64,000 bases of DNA from Arthrobacter sp. PvP023 (GCF_017832975.1 NZ_JAFIBI010000001.1:1116001-1180000); one strand, 5' to 3'; shown: positions 9,193 to 18,209, numbered from the stretch's first letter. Numbers and translations: made by a program. Notes: generated from the sequence alone by a model not told the origin.

Positions 9193-9411
9193 CTAAACGT
9201 CCGCTATGGCGCCCTTGTTCCACGACACAGCGACGCTGACGGAGCCGTCGTCGTCCCGCTCGACTTCAGTGATGACATCGGTGGGGCCCGCGCCCATTTC
9301 CATCAGTTTGGCCCGGTATGACGTGACCAGTTCTTCGAGGCTGGATTCGGTCCACTCGCCGGGACGCATCCGCGTTGAAATCTCTACCGGCTCTGGCTGA
9401 TACAGAGTCAT
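9193..9411 (-). CDS. hypothetical protein, 72 aa
   Basis: A small acidic protein of 72 residues with a central helix (SLEELVTSYRAKLMEMG) and a C-terminal pair of predicted beta strands. No recognised family, membrane segment or signal. GAGGAAAGG lies a few nt before the ATG. Convergent with the HAD gene, ending 9 bp from it. Confidence 0.62.
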   Translation of the reverse strand: MTLYQPEPVEISTRMRPGEWTESSLEELVTSYRAKLMEMGAGPTDVITEVERDDDGSVSVAVSWNKGAIADV

Positions 9412-9510
9412 GTCGTTGCCTTTCCTCGATGCTCGGATTCCTCAACGCTATGATCCGCAGCCTCGGTTAGCAAGGGATTTACTCAGGGTGCTTAGTTTTT
9501 CCGGGGAAAA

Positions 9511-9526
9511 TTAGTAAGCTTGCTGA
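9511..9526. promoter_or_regulatory. dyad TTAGTAAGCTTGCTGA upstream of alcohol dehydrogenase
   Basis: An imperfect palindrome centred on AAGCTT, 34 bp before the dehydrogenase ATG. It shares the AGTA-centre-ACT layout of the palindrome at 8105-8118. A regulatory role is inferred. Confidence 0.35.
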
Positions 9527-9559
9527 TCTTCAAGCACTTTGCTGACAGAAAGGCGCACC

Positions 9560-10735
9560 ATGAAGGCACTTACCTGGCAAGGCAAACGCTCCGTCAGCGT
9601 GGAGAACGTTCCTGATCCCACCATCCAGGAGCCCACGGACGCGATCATCCGCGTCACCTCCACCGCAATCTGCGGATCGGACCTGCACCTCTATGAGGTC
9701 CTTGGCCCCTACATGCACAAGGGCGACGTCATAGGGCACGAACCGATGGGCATTGTGGAGGAAGTCGGAAGTTCAGTCACCAACCTCTCCAAAGGGGACC
9801 GCGTGGTCATCCCTTTCAACATCTCCTGCGGCAAGTGCTTTATGTGTTCCCGCGGACTGCAGTCCCAGTGTGAAACCACGCAGGTGAAGAGCCACGGCTC
9901 AGGCGCCGCCCTTTTTGGCTATTCAGAGCTGTACGGCGCCGTTCCCGGCGGACAGGCCGAATACCTGAGGGTTCCGCATGCGGACTATGGGCCGGTCAAA
10001 GTGGGAACGGAGCTGCCGGACGAACGCTACTTGTTCCTCTCCGACATCCTGCCCACCGCCTGGCAGGCAGTGAAATACGCAGACACCGGGGAGGGCGGCA
10101 CCCTGGCGGTGTTTGGCCTGGGGCCGGTGGGTCAGTTCGCAAGCCGCATCGGAAAACACCTCGGCCTCCGTGTGATCGGAGTCGATCCCGTACCCGAGCG
10201 GCGGGCGATGGCCGACCGGCATGGCATCGAAACCATGGGCTATGCAAAGGGCATTGCCGACGAACTCCGTGAGGCGACCAAGGGGCGGGGGCCCGATTCG
10301 GTCATTGACGCTGTCGGCATGGAGGCGCATGGTTCTCCGGTCGCAGCCTTTGCCCACCAGGCGCTGGGACTCCTGCCGGACAAGTTGGCGCAAAAGGCCA
10401 TGGAAACCGCCGGTGTGGACCGCCTTGCAGCTCTGCATGCGTCCCTGGATGCCGTGCGCCGCGGAGGCACGGTTTCCCTCAGCGGCGTCTATGGCGGGCA
10501 GGCAAGCCCGATGCCGCTCCTGTCGATGTTCGACAAGCAGATCCAGCTGCGGATGGGCCAGTGCAACGTCCGGAACTGGACCGATGAACTCCTGCCACTG
10601 GTCGAAGATGACGCGGATCCCCTGGGCGTCATGGACCTGGTGACGCACCGGGTGGGACTGGACGAAGCCCCGGCGATGTACGAGAAATTCCAGAAGAAAG
10701 AGGATGGCTGCATCAAGGTGGTGCTGCAGCCCTAG
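9560..10735 (+). CDS. zinc-dependent alcohol dehydrogenase
   Basis: A 391-residue medium-chain dehydrogenase. Catalytic zinc ligands are Cys38 (ICGSD) and His60 (GHEPMG). The structural zinc site is Cys90, Cys93, Cys96 and Cys104. The Rossmann motif is FGLGPVGQFA. The long insert after GRGPDSVIDAVGMEAHG resembles the glutathione-independent formaldehyde dehydrogenase subgroup, so formaldehyde or short-chain alcohols are likely substrates; this is inference. Start at 9560 fits MKALTWQGK, the usual family start, with GAAAGG upstream. The stop overlaps the stop of the opposing CHAD gene. Confidence 0.9.
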   Translation: MKALTWQGKRSVSVENVPDPTIQEPTDAIIRVTSTAICGSDLHLYEVLGPYMHKGDVIGHEPMGIVEEVGSSVTNLSKGDRVVIPFNISCGKCFMCSRGLQSQCETTQVKSHGSGAALFGYSELYGAVPGGQAEYLRVPHADYGPVKVGTELPDERYLFLSDILPTAWQAVKYADTGEGGTLAVFGLGPVGQFASRIGKHLGLRVIGVDPVPERRAMADRHGIETMGYAKGIADELREATKGRGPDSVIDAVGMEAHGSPVAAFAHQALGLLPDKLAQKAMETAGVDRLAALHASLDAVRRGGTVSLSGVYGGQASPMPLLSMFDKQIQLRMGQCNVRNWTDELLPLVEDDADPLGVMDLVTHRVGLDEAPAMYEKFQKKEDGCIKVVLQP

Positions 10736-11658
10736 TCGCCTGCCCGGAGGCGGGAAAATTTCTTCCAGGCCTTCCGGAACGAGGCTTCGGCATTCGCGGC
10801 CAGGGCCTCCTCCTTTGCATGGAGGCGGCCGTACGTGAAGCTGCTTGCGGCGCCGGGGCGTCCGTCCCCGGTGCCCGCATCGTTCCGGTGGGCCCGGCTG
10901 CCCAGGTCGGCCAGGAGGGTCCTCGCGACAACGCTGTCCTGGTGGAGGCCGAGGATCTGCTGAAGTTCATGGGCCCCCTTGGCTGTTTTGGCTGCCTTCT
11001 TTCCTGCCACCGGACCGGCTGCTTCGGCGGCGTACCGGAGGCGCTTGGCCGCCTTGCGTACCTCATGCAGGCCGGCATCGCGGGTCGGCCCGTCGTGGGC
11101 GGGGCTGCCCATGACGTCCGGCAGTTCGTGCACCCTGCGCCGCACTCTCGCGGCGTCCTTGGCGATGAGCTTCAGCATGGCCTTGTGCGGTTTGCGGCCG
11201 GCTTTGTCTGTCAGGGGTGCAAGCGTCACAAGTTCCTGGAGGCTCGCGATCAGCCGGGCATAGCGGTCCCCGTTGAGGGCCTCAAGTGCAGCTGCGCGGC
11301 CAGCGGCTGAGGCGGACTCCAGTTCCTCGTCGATCTGCCGGGCTACAGGCCCGAAGACCAATGCATCCGGTTCCCGGGCCAGGAGGTCCCTGAGCCGCTG
11401 GTGGATCACCTCGGGGTCCCGGGCCGCGCCCAGTACTCCGGAGAGCCATTTCAACTCTTCCCGGACTTCCGGGACCGCAGCGCCGTCGTCGAAGAACTTC
11501 TTCCCCGTGGCCAGCAACGACCGCAGGCGGCGGGCGGACATCCGCATCTGATGAACGGAATCGGGCAGGTCCTGCCGCACCAAGGGTTCCTGCTCCCTCA
11601 GCCCGGCAAGTTGCTGTGCCAGATAGTGTGTCAGGACCTCGCCGGCTGTGGTTGGCAT
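10732..11658 (-). CDS. CHAD domain protein
   Basis: A 308-residue helical CHAD protein with two conserved basic helices: VHQMRMSARRLRSLL near the N-terminus and LHEVRKAAKRLRYAAE in the C-terminal half. CHAD domains bind inorganic polyphosphate and often accompany CYTH triphosphatases; no CYTH domain is present here. The C-terminus is Lys/Arg-rich. Its stop codon overlaps that of the alcohol dehydrogenase in the opposite direction. Confidence 0.88.
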   Translation of the reverse strand: MPTTAGEVLTHYLAQQLAGLREQEPLVRQDLPDSVHQMRMSARRLRSLLATGKKFFDDGAAVPEVREELKWLSGVLGAARDPEVIHQRLRDLLAREPDALVFGPVARQIDEELESASAAGRAAALEALNGDRYARLIASLQELVTLAPLTDKAGRKPHKAMLKLIAKDAARVRRRVHELPDVMGSPAHDGPTRDAGLHEVRKAAKRLRYAAEAAGPVAGKKAAKTAKGAHELQQILGLHQDSVVARTLLADLGSRAHRNDAGTGDGRPGAASSFTYGRLHAKEEALAANAEASFRKAWKKFSRLRAGD

Positions 11659-11731
11659 GCTTCACTCTACGTCGCCCGGGGTGCCGCCAGAAGGGCCGCA
11701 CGACCTGCCATTCCGCGGATGGGCGGCGCAC

Positions 11732-12895
11732 CTAACAGCTTGCGTTGAGGGCTTCCTCGACGACGTCGGTGAGGTCCTCCACGATGCCGTTGCCGGTGGA
11801 GCTGAAGGGCTGTGGCGGAGAGGCCAGGGCGAATGATGCCTGCCGGGTTCCGTCAGCGCTGGACATTGAAATGGCGCCGTACCCGGCGATCTGGCCGGCA
11901 TGGCCGTAGTAGAAGTTGTTTGTACAGGTATCGTTCCAACGCTGGATGCCCAGGCCGTACAGCGCGTAAGGCGGGTCCTGCATTTCCCTGACCAGGGTGC
12001 GGGGGATCAGCCGGCCCTGGAGGAGTGCCGCGAAGAAAACGTTGAGATCGCCGACGGTGGACACCAGGCCGCCGGCAGGGTCACCCGCATGCAGTGCGGC
12101 GTAACCGACGTCCAGGCGCTCGCCGAGGCTGGTGACGTAGCCATGGACCAGCGAGGGCGGGGCCGGGCCGGAGCCTGTCATCGAGGTGGATCGCAGGCCC
12201 AGCGGCTCAATGATGTCAGACCGCAGCACCTCGCCGATCGGACGTCCGCGCAGCCGTTCCACGATCATGCCAAGCACGATGTAGTTCGAATCGGAGTCCT
12301 CAAAACCTTGTGCCAGCCGTGGCTTCCACGGCTGGGTCGCTGCCAGCGCAAGGAGTTCGCGGTGGCTCCGGGGGGTGGCCAGTACGTCGCGGAAGCTGCC
12401 CTGCTGAAGGAGCGGGGTGATGTAGTCCGGCATCCCTGATCGGTGCTGCAGCAGCTGCCGGACAGTGACCGGCCCTGGCGGGTGCATGATGCCCTCGAAA
12501 TCCGGCAGATGCTTGCCAACCTCGTCCCCAAGGCCCAGCCTGCCTTCGTCGACCAGCTTGAGCACAGATACTGCCACGAAGGATTCGGTCACGCTGGCGA
12601 TGTGCACCTGATCGGCGGTTTCCACCGCTTCCCGGTTTTCCAGGCTCCTGACACCGGAGGCGCGCGCCCATTCTTCACCGCGCACTTTGGCCTGCATCAG
12701 GACGGCGGGGGCGCCGTCGTCGAGCATTGCGTTGCCGAACTCCTCCAGCGCTTCCGCCAGCCGTGCGATCGACGAAGGCTGCTCCGGCGGCTCCGGGGCC
12801 GCAGTGCAGCCGCCCAGTGCGGCGGCCAAAACGGCGGCCGTTGCCGCGGCCACGGCCCGGAACTGCAGGGTGCGAATCCAAGCCACGGAACTCAT
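11732..12895 (-). CDS. beta-lactamase-fold lipoprotein lacking catalytic Lys and Tyr
   Basis: A 387-residue secreted lipoprotein. The hydrophobic signal ends in the lipobox ALGGC (Cys30). The rest matches the class C beta-lactamase/D-aminopeptidase-like serine hydrolase fold (ASVTESFVAVSVLKLVDEG; DSDSNYIVLGMIVERLRG; GHAGQIAGYG). Active-site motifs are altered: SxxK reads S101-V-T-E104, and YxN reads D200-S-D202. Ser101 and the HxG strand (His332) remain. The family hydrolyses peptidoglycan peptides, esters or beta-lactams, but without Lys and Tyr normal acylation is unlikely. Start at 12895 is supported by GAGG about 4 nt upstream. Confidence 0.85.
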   Translation of the reverse strand: MSSVAWIRTLQFRAVAAATAAVLAAALGGCTAAPEPPEQPSSIARLAEALEEFGNAMLDDGAPAVLMQAKVRGEEWARASGVRSLENREAVETADQVHIASVTESFVAVSVLKLVDEGRLGLGDEVGKHLPDFEGIMHPPGPVTVRQLLQHRSGMPDYITPLLQQGSFRDVLATPRSHRELLALAATQPWKPRLAQGFEDSDSNYIVLGMIVERLRGRPIGEVLRSDIIEPLGLRSTSMTGSGPAPPSLVHGYVTSLGERLDVGYAALHAGDPAGGLVSTVGDLNVFFAALLQGRLIPRTLVREMQDPPYALYGLGIQRWNDTCTNNFYYGHAGQIAGYGAISMSSADGTRQASFALASPPQPFSSTGNGIVEDLTDVVEEALNASC

Positions 12896-12960
12896 GTTCC
12901 TCAGCCGGTCCGAACGCGTCAATAGTCGGCAGCCCGGGACCTCGGCTAGGTTCCTGTTAA

Positions 12961-13026
12961 CCCAACTGACTCGCAGTTAACGTTGTGAAACCGCGTTTTG
13001 GCGACGTTAACTGCGAGTCAGTTGGG
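12961..13026. repeat. 23-bp perfect inverted repeat, 20-nt loop
   Basis: Arms 12961-12983 and 13004-13026 are perfect reverse complements (starting CCCAACTGACTCGCAG). The element lies downstream of the allE operon and before the lipoprotein gene, both on the minus strand. No T-run follows on that strand. It looks like an extragenic palindrome that may act as a terminator or an mRNA 3'-end stabiliser. Confidence 0.75.
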
Positions 13027-13043
13027 GTGGGGACTAGCTGAGC

Positions 13044-13859
13044 CTAGGTCAGGCGGATCTGGCGGTTCATGTCCTTGTACAGCAAGTAACGGAACTGGCC
13101 CGGGCCGCCGGCGTAGCAGGCCTGCGGGCAGAAGGCGCGCAGCCACATGAAGTCGCCGGCCTCCACCTCAACCCAGTCGTTGTTGAGCAGGTACATGGCC
13201 TTGCCCTCGAGGACGTACAGGCCGTGCTCCATGACGTGGGTCTCCGGGAACGGGATGACCCCGCCCGGCTGGAACGTCACAATGTTCACCTGCATGTCGT
13301 GGGCCAGGTCGCTGGAATCCGTGAAGCGGGTGGTTTTCCAGGCGCCGTCGGTATCCGGCATGGCGGTGGGTTCCACCTCGGCATCACTGGTGACGAAGGA
13401 CTTTGCCTCGTAACCCTCAAGCCGCTCGTAGGCCTTGCGGATCCATTGGAAGGAGACAATGTCATCCGAGACGTTCTCCAGTCCCCAGGCGGCACCGGCG
13501 GCCAGGTAGGCGTAGCCGCCCTCCTCAAGCTGGTGCAGTTCGCCGTCGAGGGTCAGGTTGACCTTGCCCTTGGTGACGAAGACAACGCCTTCGACGCCGG
13601 GCTCAAACTCGGCTCTGGGAGCCCCGCCACCCGGGCCGATCTCCACGATCAGCTGTGAAAACGTGGTGGCAAACCCGGAGATCGGGCGGGCCAGGATCCA
13701 GGAGCGGGTGTTGGAGAAACCCGGCAGGGTGCTGGTCACGATGTCGGTCATGACGCCCTTGGGGATGACGGTGTAGGCCTCCGTGACGATGGCCCGTTCC
13801 GTGGTGAGGTGGGTCTGCGGCGGCAGGCCGCCCTGGGGGTAGTAATACTTTCCCATCAT
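13044..13859 (-). CDS. allE: (S)-ureidoglycine aminohydrolase
   Basis: A 271-residue bicupin of the AllE/UGHY family, which releases ammonia from (S)-ureidoglycine to give (S)-ureidoglycolate in allantoate degradation. The C-terminal cupin carries the Mn2+ ligands: PETHVMEHG supplies Glu, His and His, and CPQACY the Gln. The N-terminal cupin (GVEGVVFVTKGKVNLTLDGE) is the structural half. Last gene of a minus-strand operon (malic enzyme, malate synthase, DUF6986, allE), 7 nt after its neighbour. ATG 13859 or 13856 could be used; AAGGAT lies just upstream. Cytoplasmic. Confidence 0.9.
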   Translation of the reverse strand: MMGKYYYPQGGLPPQTHLTTERAIVTEAYTVIPKGVMTDIVTSTLPGFSNTRSWILARPISGFATTFSQLIVEIGPGGGAPRAEFEPGVEGVVFVTKGKVNLTLDGELHQLEEGGYAYLAAGAAWGLENVSDDIVSFQWIRKAYERLEGYEAKSFVTSDAEVEPTAMPDTDGAWKTTRFTDSSDLAHDMQVNIVTFQPGGVIPFPETHVMEHGLYVLEGKAMYLLNNDWVEVEAGDFMWLRAFCPQACYAGGPGQFRYLLYKDMNRQIRLT

Positions 13860-13866
13860 TGGATCC

Positions 13867-15141
13867 TTACTTCGAAGTGGAGTGGGCCAGCCGGGGGTGG
13901 GCCAGACCGGTCAACTGGGGGATTCCGACGCCGGCAAGCGCCTGGACGTCTTCGGCGCCGACGGCTCCGCACTGGACGCCGCGCAGCACGAACGCAGCCA
14001 GGGCGCGGGCGGTGGCGGGTTCGTCCATGACCCCGCCTTCGGTGTGTTCCACGTAGTTGCGCAGCCGGGCCGCCGCAGCGGGCAGCCCCTGGCGGTAGAA
14101 CGCGTAGGTTGCCGCGAACCGGCTGGGCAGCTGGGCCGGGTGCAGGTCCCAGCCCTGGTAATAGCCGCGCTCCAGCGAACGCCGCACCAGCCTGCCGTGC
14201 AGGCGCCACGCGTTTTCCACGTTGTCGCCCACGGGGATGATATTGGTGGAGCCGTCCGAGAGGCGGATGCCGGTGCCGGCGACGGCCAGCTGCATGACTT
14301 CCTTGGCGAAGTCCGCCACCGGGTGCTCCATGGACTGGTATTCCGCCGAAATCTGCAGTGAGGCGGAGTAGTCGTAGGTGCCGTAGTGCAGGCCGCTGAT
14401 CCGGCCAGGAACCGCGTGCGGCAGCTGCGCCACCGGTGACGTTCCTTCCGGGCCGAGGATGAGCTGCGGCGTTTCCACCTGCACCTCGAACCGCAGCCGG
14501 CCGGCGGGCAGCGAGTGCGCTTCCTCCAGCCGGGACACGGCGAAGTCCATGGCCTGCACCTGCGCCACGGTGGTGACTTTGGGCAGGGTGAGGATCAGGC
14601 CCTGCGGCAGCTCGCCCGCTGCGGCGAGTCCGGAGATGAACAGGTCCAGGGTACGCAGGCCGCGCGCCCGGGTTGCCGCCTCGAAGCACTTGAAGCGGAT
14701 GCCGATGAACGGGGGCGCTGTGCCGGCCGCAGCTGCGGCGGCCACGGCGGACGCCGCGGCAACAGCGGCGGCGTCCTCGGCGTCGTCGCCCCTGTCCCCG
14801 AACCCGTCCTCGAAGTCCAGACGCAGGTCCTCGATCGGTTCGCTTTCCAGCTTCGCCTGGACCCGGGAGGCCACGGCTTCGGCGAGTTCGGCGTCCTGGC
14901 CCAGCAGGTGGCCCAGGCGCGACAGGCCGCCGTGCGCGTCAGCGGCGGCCAGCGCCTGGGCGCCCCACTCGGCGGAGAACGACGGCGAGAAACGGTCCGC
15001 CGGTACATACACGGTATGCACGGGCTGGCGGGAGCCGTCGTCTCCCGGGTAGTTGCGCTCCAGCAGCTGGTCGGTGGCGGCCAGTTGTTCGTCGATCTGT
15101 GCCAGATCGGCAGCGCTGAGCGATCCGGAGGGTACCGCCAT
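13867..15141 (-). CDS. DUF6986 CitE/HpcH-like aldolase-fold protein
   Basis: A 424-residue protein related to the CitE/HpcH aldolase and malate-synthase TIM-barrel superfamily. DLRLDFEDGFG resembles the Mg2+-binding DxEDG region, RFKCFEAATRARGLRTLDLF the phosphate/CoA-side arginines, and RFEVQVETPQLIL the second acidic ligand (CitE has an E at this point). An Ala-rich stretch at about residues 120-140 interrupts the barrel. Sandwiched between malate synthase (3 nt) and allE (7 nt), so it is certainly co-transcribed. A C-C lyase or thioesterase acting on glyoxylate, malyl-CoA or ureidoglycolate is possible; the reaction is not known. Confidence 0.78.
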   Translation of the reverse strand: MAVPSGSLSAADLAQIDEQLAATDQLLERNYPGDDGSRQPVHTVYVPADRFSPSFSAEWGAQALAAADAHGGLSRLGHLLGQDAELAEAVASRVQAKLESEPIEDLRLDFEDGFGDRGDDAEDAAAVAAASAVAAAAAAGTAPPFIGIRFKCFEAATRARGLRTLDLFISGLAAAGELPQGLILTLPKVTTVAQVQAMDFAVSRLEEAHSLPAGRLRFEVQVETPQLILGPEGTSPVAQLPHAVPGRISGLHYGTYDYSASLQISAEYQSMEHPVADFAKEVMQLAVAGTGIRLSDGSTNIIPVGDNVENAWRLHGRLVRRSLERGYYQGWDLHPAQLPSRFAATYAFYRQGLPAAAARLRNYVEHTEGGVMDEPATARALAAFVLRGVQCGAVGAEDVQALAGVGIPQLTGLAHPRLAHSTSK

Positions 15142-15144
15142 GCC

Positions 15145-16743
15145 TCAGCCCACCAGTTCGTAGGCCGGCGTGGTGAGGAAGTCGGTGTAGTCCTCGGAAA
15201 GGCAGATATCAGCGATCAGTTCGCTGGCCGGCTGGTAGTACTTTGCGAAGGTTTCCTCGCCCACTTCACCGCGGAGCTTGTCGGTTTCCTCAGCCAGGAT
15301 GGTGCTGACCAGTTCCCGGGTGACAGTGTTGCCGCTATCGGCCAGGACCACCTTGTTGCGGATCTGCTGCCAGACCTGCGAACGGGAGATTTCGGCCGTG
15401 GCGGCATCCTCCATCAGGTTGTGGATGGCCACCGCGCCGTTGCCCGAGATCCACACCGCCGTGTACGCCACCGCGACATAGAGGTTCAGGCGCAGCCCGG
15501 CCTCCGTCACCGTGCCGTCGGCCGAAGCGATGTCCAGCAGCTGGTCCGCCGTGACATGGACCTCGGGGCGCTGCTTGTCCAGCTGGTTGGGGTGCTCGCC
15601 CAGGACGGAATCGAACACTTCCCGGCATACCGGCACCAGGTCCGGATGGGCCACCCATGAGCCGTCAAAGCCGTCGTTGGCCTCGCGCGTCTTGTCGGCG
15701 CGGACCTTCTCGAACGCCTGGGCGGTGACCTCGGGTTCGCGGCGGTTGGGGATGACTGCGGCCATGCCGCCCATGGCAAACGCGCCGCGGTGGTGGCAGG
15801 TCTTGACCAGCAGCTCGGTGTAGGCGCGCATGAACGGTGCCGTCATGGCCACGGTGGCGCGGTCCGGCAGCACAAAGTCCGCTCCGGCGTCGCGGAAGTA
15901 CTTGATGATGCTGAACAGGTAGTCCCAGCGCCCGGCGTTCAGCCCGGCGGCGTGGTCGCGGAGCTCGTACAGGATCTCGTCCATCTCGAACGCCGCGGGG
16001 ATGGTCTCGATGAGAACGGTGGCCTTGATGGTGCCTTGCGGAATGCCCAGGAAATCCTGCGCGAAGACGAACACGTCGTTCCAGAGGCGCGCCTCGAGGT
16101 GGCTCTCCATCTTGGGCAGGTAGTAGTACGGGCCCTGGCCGTTGAGCACGAGCTGCTTGGCGGTGTGGAAGAAGTGCAGGCCGAAGTCCACCAGCGCGCC
16201 GACGGTGTGTTCGCCGTCGAGGAGCAGGTGGCGTTCGTCCATGTGCCAGCCGCGGGGCCGGGCCACCACGACGGCGAGCGGGGCGTCGTTGCGGAGCCGG
16301 TATTCCTTGCCCTCCGGGGAGGTGTAGCTCAGGGTTCCCGTGGCCGCGTCGCGGAGGTTCAGGATGGCGTCAATGACGTTGGCCCAGGTGGGTGTGCTGG
16401 CGTCCTCGAGGTCGGCCAGCCACACCTTGGCGCCGGAGTTGAGGGCATTGATGGCCATCTTGGCCGGCGAGGCGGGGCCGGTCATTTCCACGCGGCGGTC
16501 CTGCAGCGCGGCGGGCGCCGGCGCAACCTTCCAGTCGCCCTCGCGGACATCCTTGGTTTCGGGCAGGAAATCAAGCTTTCCGGTCCGGGCTACCTGCTCG
16601 CGCTTGGCCACGCGGGCTTTGAGGAGTTCGGCGCGGGTGCCCGCAAACCGCTTGTGGAGCTCCTCCACGAAGGCCAGTGCCTTCGGCGTGAGGATTTCCT
16701 CTGCTCGTGCAATCGGCTGCGGGTCTGTGACTGAGAGAGCCAT
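15145..16743 (-). CDS. aceB: malate synthase A
   Basis: A 532-residue malate synthase (form A), condensing glyoxylate with acetyl-CoA to malate. Diagnostic stretches are VRPRGWHMDERH-like VARPRGWHMDERHLL, KMESHLEARLWNDVF, and the signature GRWDYLFSIIKYF; catalytic acids follow in the barrel, with the C-terminal plug ending TPAYELVG. Length is the usual 530-550. No isocitrate lyase lies beside it. The partner in the operon is ureidoglycine aminohydrolase, so the glyoxylate here probably comes from ureides. An AAAGGA site precedes the ATG. It lies 26 nt after the malic enzyme gene. Confidence 0.95.
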   Translation of the reverse strand: MALSVTDPQPIARAEEILTPKALAFVEELHKRFAGTRAELLKARVAKREQVARTGKLDFLPETKDVREGDWKVAPAPAALQDRRVEMTGPASPAKMAINALNSGAKVWLADLEDASTPTWANVIDAILNLRDAATGTLSYTSPEGKEYRLRNDAPLAVVVARPRGWHMDERHLLLDGEHTVGALVDFGLHFFHTAKQLVLNGQGPYYYLPKMESHLEARLWNDVFVFAQDFLGIPQGTIKATVLIETIPAAFEMDEILYELRDHAAGLNAGRWDYLFSIIKYFRDAGADFVLPDRATVAMTAPFMRAYTELLVKTCHHRGAFAMGGMAAVIPNRREPEVTAQAFEKVRADKTREANDGFDGSWVAHPDLVPVCREVFDSVLGEHPNQLDKQRPEVHVTADQLLDIASADGTVTEAGLRLNLYVAVAYTAVWISGNGAVAIHNLMEDAATAEISRSQVWQQIRNKVVLADSGNTVTRELVSTILAEETDKLRGEVGEETFAKYYQPASELIADICLSEDYTDFLTTPAYELVG

Positions 16744-16769
16744 TGTCCGGGTCCTTTCTAGGCTGCGAA

Positions 16770-18209
16770 TCAGGCGTTGGCGGGTTCTAGGTTTGCGTGC
16801 GCTGCGGATGCTGCTTTGGCTGCGGTTGCTGCGTTCGCTGCATTTGCGACGGCGGTGGCCACATCGGCTGCAACATGCGGGTCGAAGACGCTGGGAATGA
16901 TGTAGCTGGCATTGAGTTCGTCGTCAGCCACGCGGTTGGCAATGGCTTCGGCGGCGGCCACCAGCATGTCCGGCGTGATGTCCGACGCGCCGGCGTCGAG
17001 CAGCCCGCGGAAGAACCCCGGGAATGCCAGGACGTTGTTGATCTGGTTGGGGAAATCGCTGCGCCCCGTAGCCACCACTGCCGCATGCTTTGACGCTACC
17101 ACCGGGTCGATTTCCGGAGTGGGGTTGGCCATGGCGAATACGATCGCACCCTTGGCCATGGCGGCGACCTGCTCCTCGCCGATCACATGCGGGGCGCTGA
17201 CGCCGATGAAGACGTCCGCGCCGACGAGGGCTTCATGCAGCGTGCCGGAGAAGCCTTCTTCGTTGGTGTTGGCGGCGATCCAGCTGCGGTGTTCGTCGCT
17301 GTATTCCTCGCCGGAGTGGATGGCACCGGAGCGACCGGCAGCGATGATGTGCTGCGCGCCCTGGGCCTTGAGGAGCTGGATGATGGCCGAGCCTGCGGCA
17401 CCGACGCCGGAGACCACGATTTTGACCTCGGAGAGCTTCTTGTCCACCACGCGCAGGGCGTTGACCAGGGCGGCCAGGGTAACGATTGCCGTGCCGTGCT
17501 GGTCGTCGTGGAAGACCGGGATGTCCAGTTCCTCGCGGAGCCGGTTTTCAATCTCGAAGCAGCGCGGGGCGGCGATGTCCTCGAGGTTGATGCCGCCGTA
17601 CACAGGAGCCATGGCCTTGGCGATCATGATGATTTCCTCGGTGTCCTGGGTGTCCAGGCAGACCGGCCAGGCGTCCACGTTGGCGAACTGCTTGAACAGG
17701 GCGGCCTTGCCTTCCATGACCGGCAGGGCCGCGGCCGGGCCGATGTTGCCCAGGCCGAGGACGGCGGAGCCGTCGGTGAGGACGGCGATGGTGTTTCGCT
17801 TGACCGTCAGGTTGCGGGCCGCTGACGGGTCCTCCGCGATGGCCATGCAGACGCGGGCGACGCCGGGCGTGTACGCGCGGGAGAGGTCGTCGCGGTTGCG
17901 CAGGGCCACCTTCGGGACCACCTCGAGCTTGCCGCCGAGGTGCATCAGGAACGTGCGGTCGGAAACGTGCTGGACCGTGACGCCGTCGAGTGCGTTCAAG
18001 GCATCCTTGACGCGGGCGGCGTGCTCGTCGTCGGTGGTGTTACAGGTGACGTCAACAACCAGCGTTTCGTGGTGCGATTCGGTGACGTCCAGGGCTGTGA
18101 TGGCTGCTCCGGCGGCTCCGACGGCGGCGGCCAGCTCGCTCGTCGCGGTAAAGCTGGACGGCGCTTCTACGCGCAGGGTGATCGAATTTCCGGGGCTCGG
18201 GTTCGCCAT
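16770..18209 (-). CDS. NAD(P)-dependent malic enzyme with N-terminal ACT-like domain
   Basis: A 479-residue enzyme decarboxylating malate to pyruvate. An ACT-like region at about residues 8-85 (ITLRVEAPSSF, then LVVDVTCN) precedes the malic domain with SRAYTPGVARVC, TDGSAVLGLGNIGP, FHDDQHGTAIV and the Rossmann motif VVSGVGAAGSAI. FAMANPTPEIDP follows. The C-terminus is an Ala-rich low-complexity tail. Start at 18209 is chosen over 18269 because AGGAGGAAC lies about 6 nt upstream. First gene of the operon leading to malate synthase and allE, and divergent from the IclR gene across an AT-rich intergenic region. Confidence 0.94.
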   Translation of the reverse strand: MANPSPGNSITLRVEAPSSFTATSELAAAVGAAGAAITALDVTESHHETLVVDVTCNTTDDEHAARVKDALNALDGVTVQHVSDRTFLMHLGGKLEVVPKVALRNRDDLSRAYTPGVARVCMAIAEDPSAARNLTVKRNTIAVLTDGSAVLGLGNIGPAAALPVMEGKAALFKQFANVDAWPVCLDTQDTEEIIMIAKAMAPVYGGINLEDIAAPRCFEIENRLREELDIPVFHDDQHGTAIVTLAALVNALRVVDKKLSEVKIVVSGVGAAGSAIIQLLKAQGAQHIIAAGRSGAIHSGEEYSDEHRSWIAANTNEEGFSGTLHEALVGADVFIGVSAPHVIGEEQVAAMAKGAIVFAMANPTPEIDPVVASKHAAVVATGRSDFPNQINNVLAFPGFFRGLLDAGASDITPDMLVAAAEAIANRVADDELNASYIIPSVFDPHVAADVATAVANAANAATAAKAASAAHANLEPANA

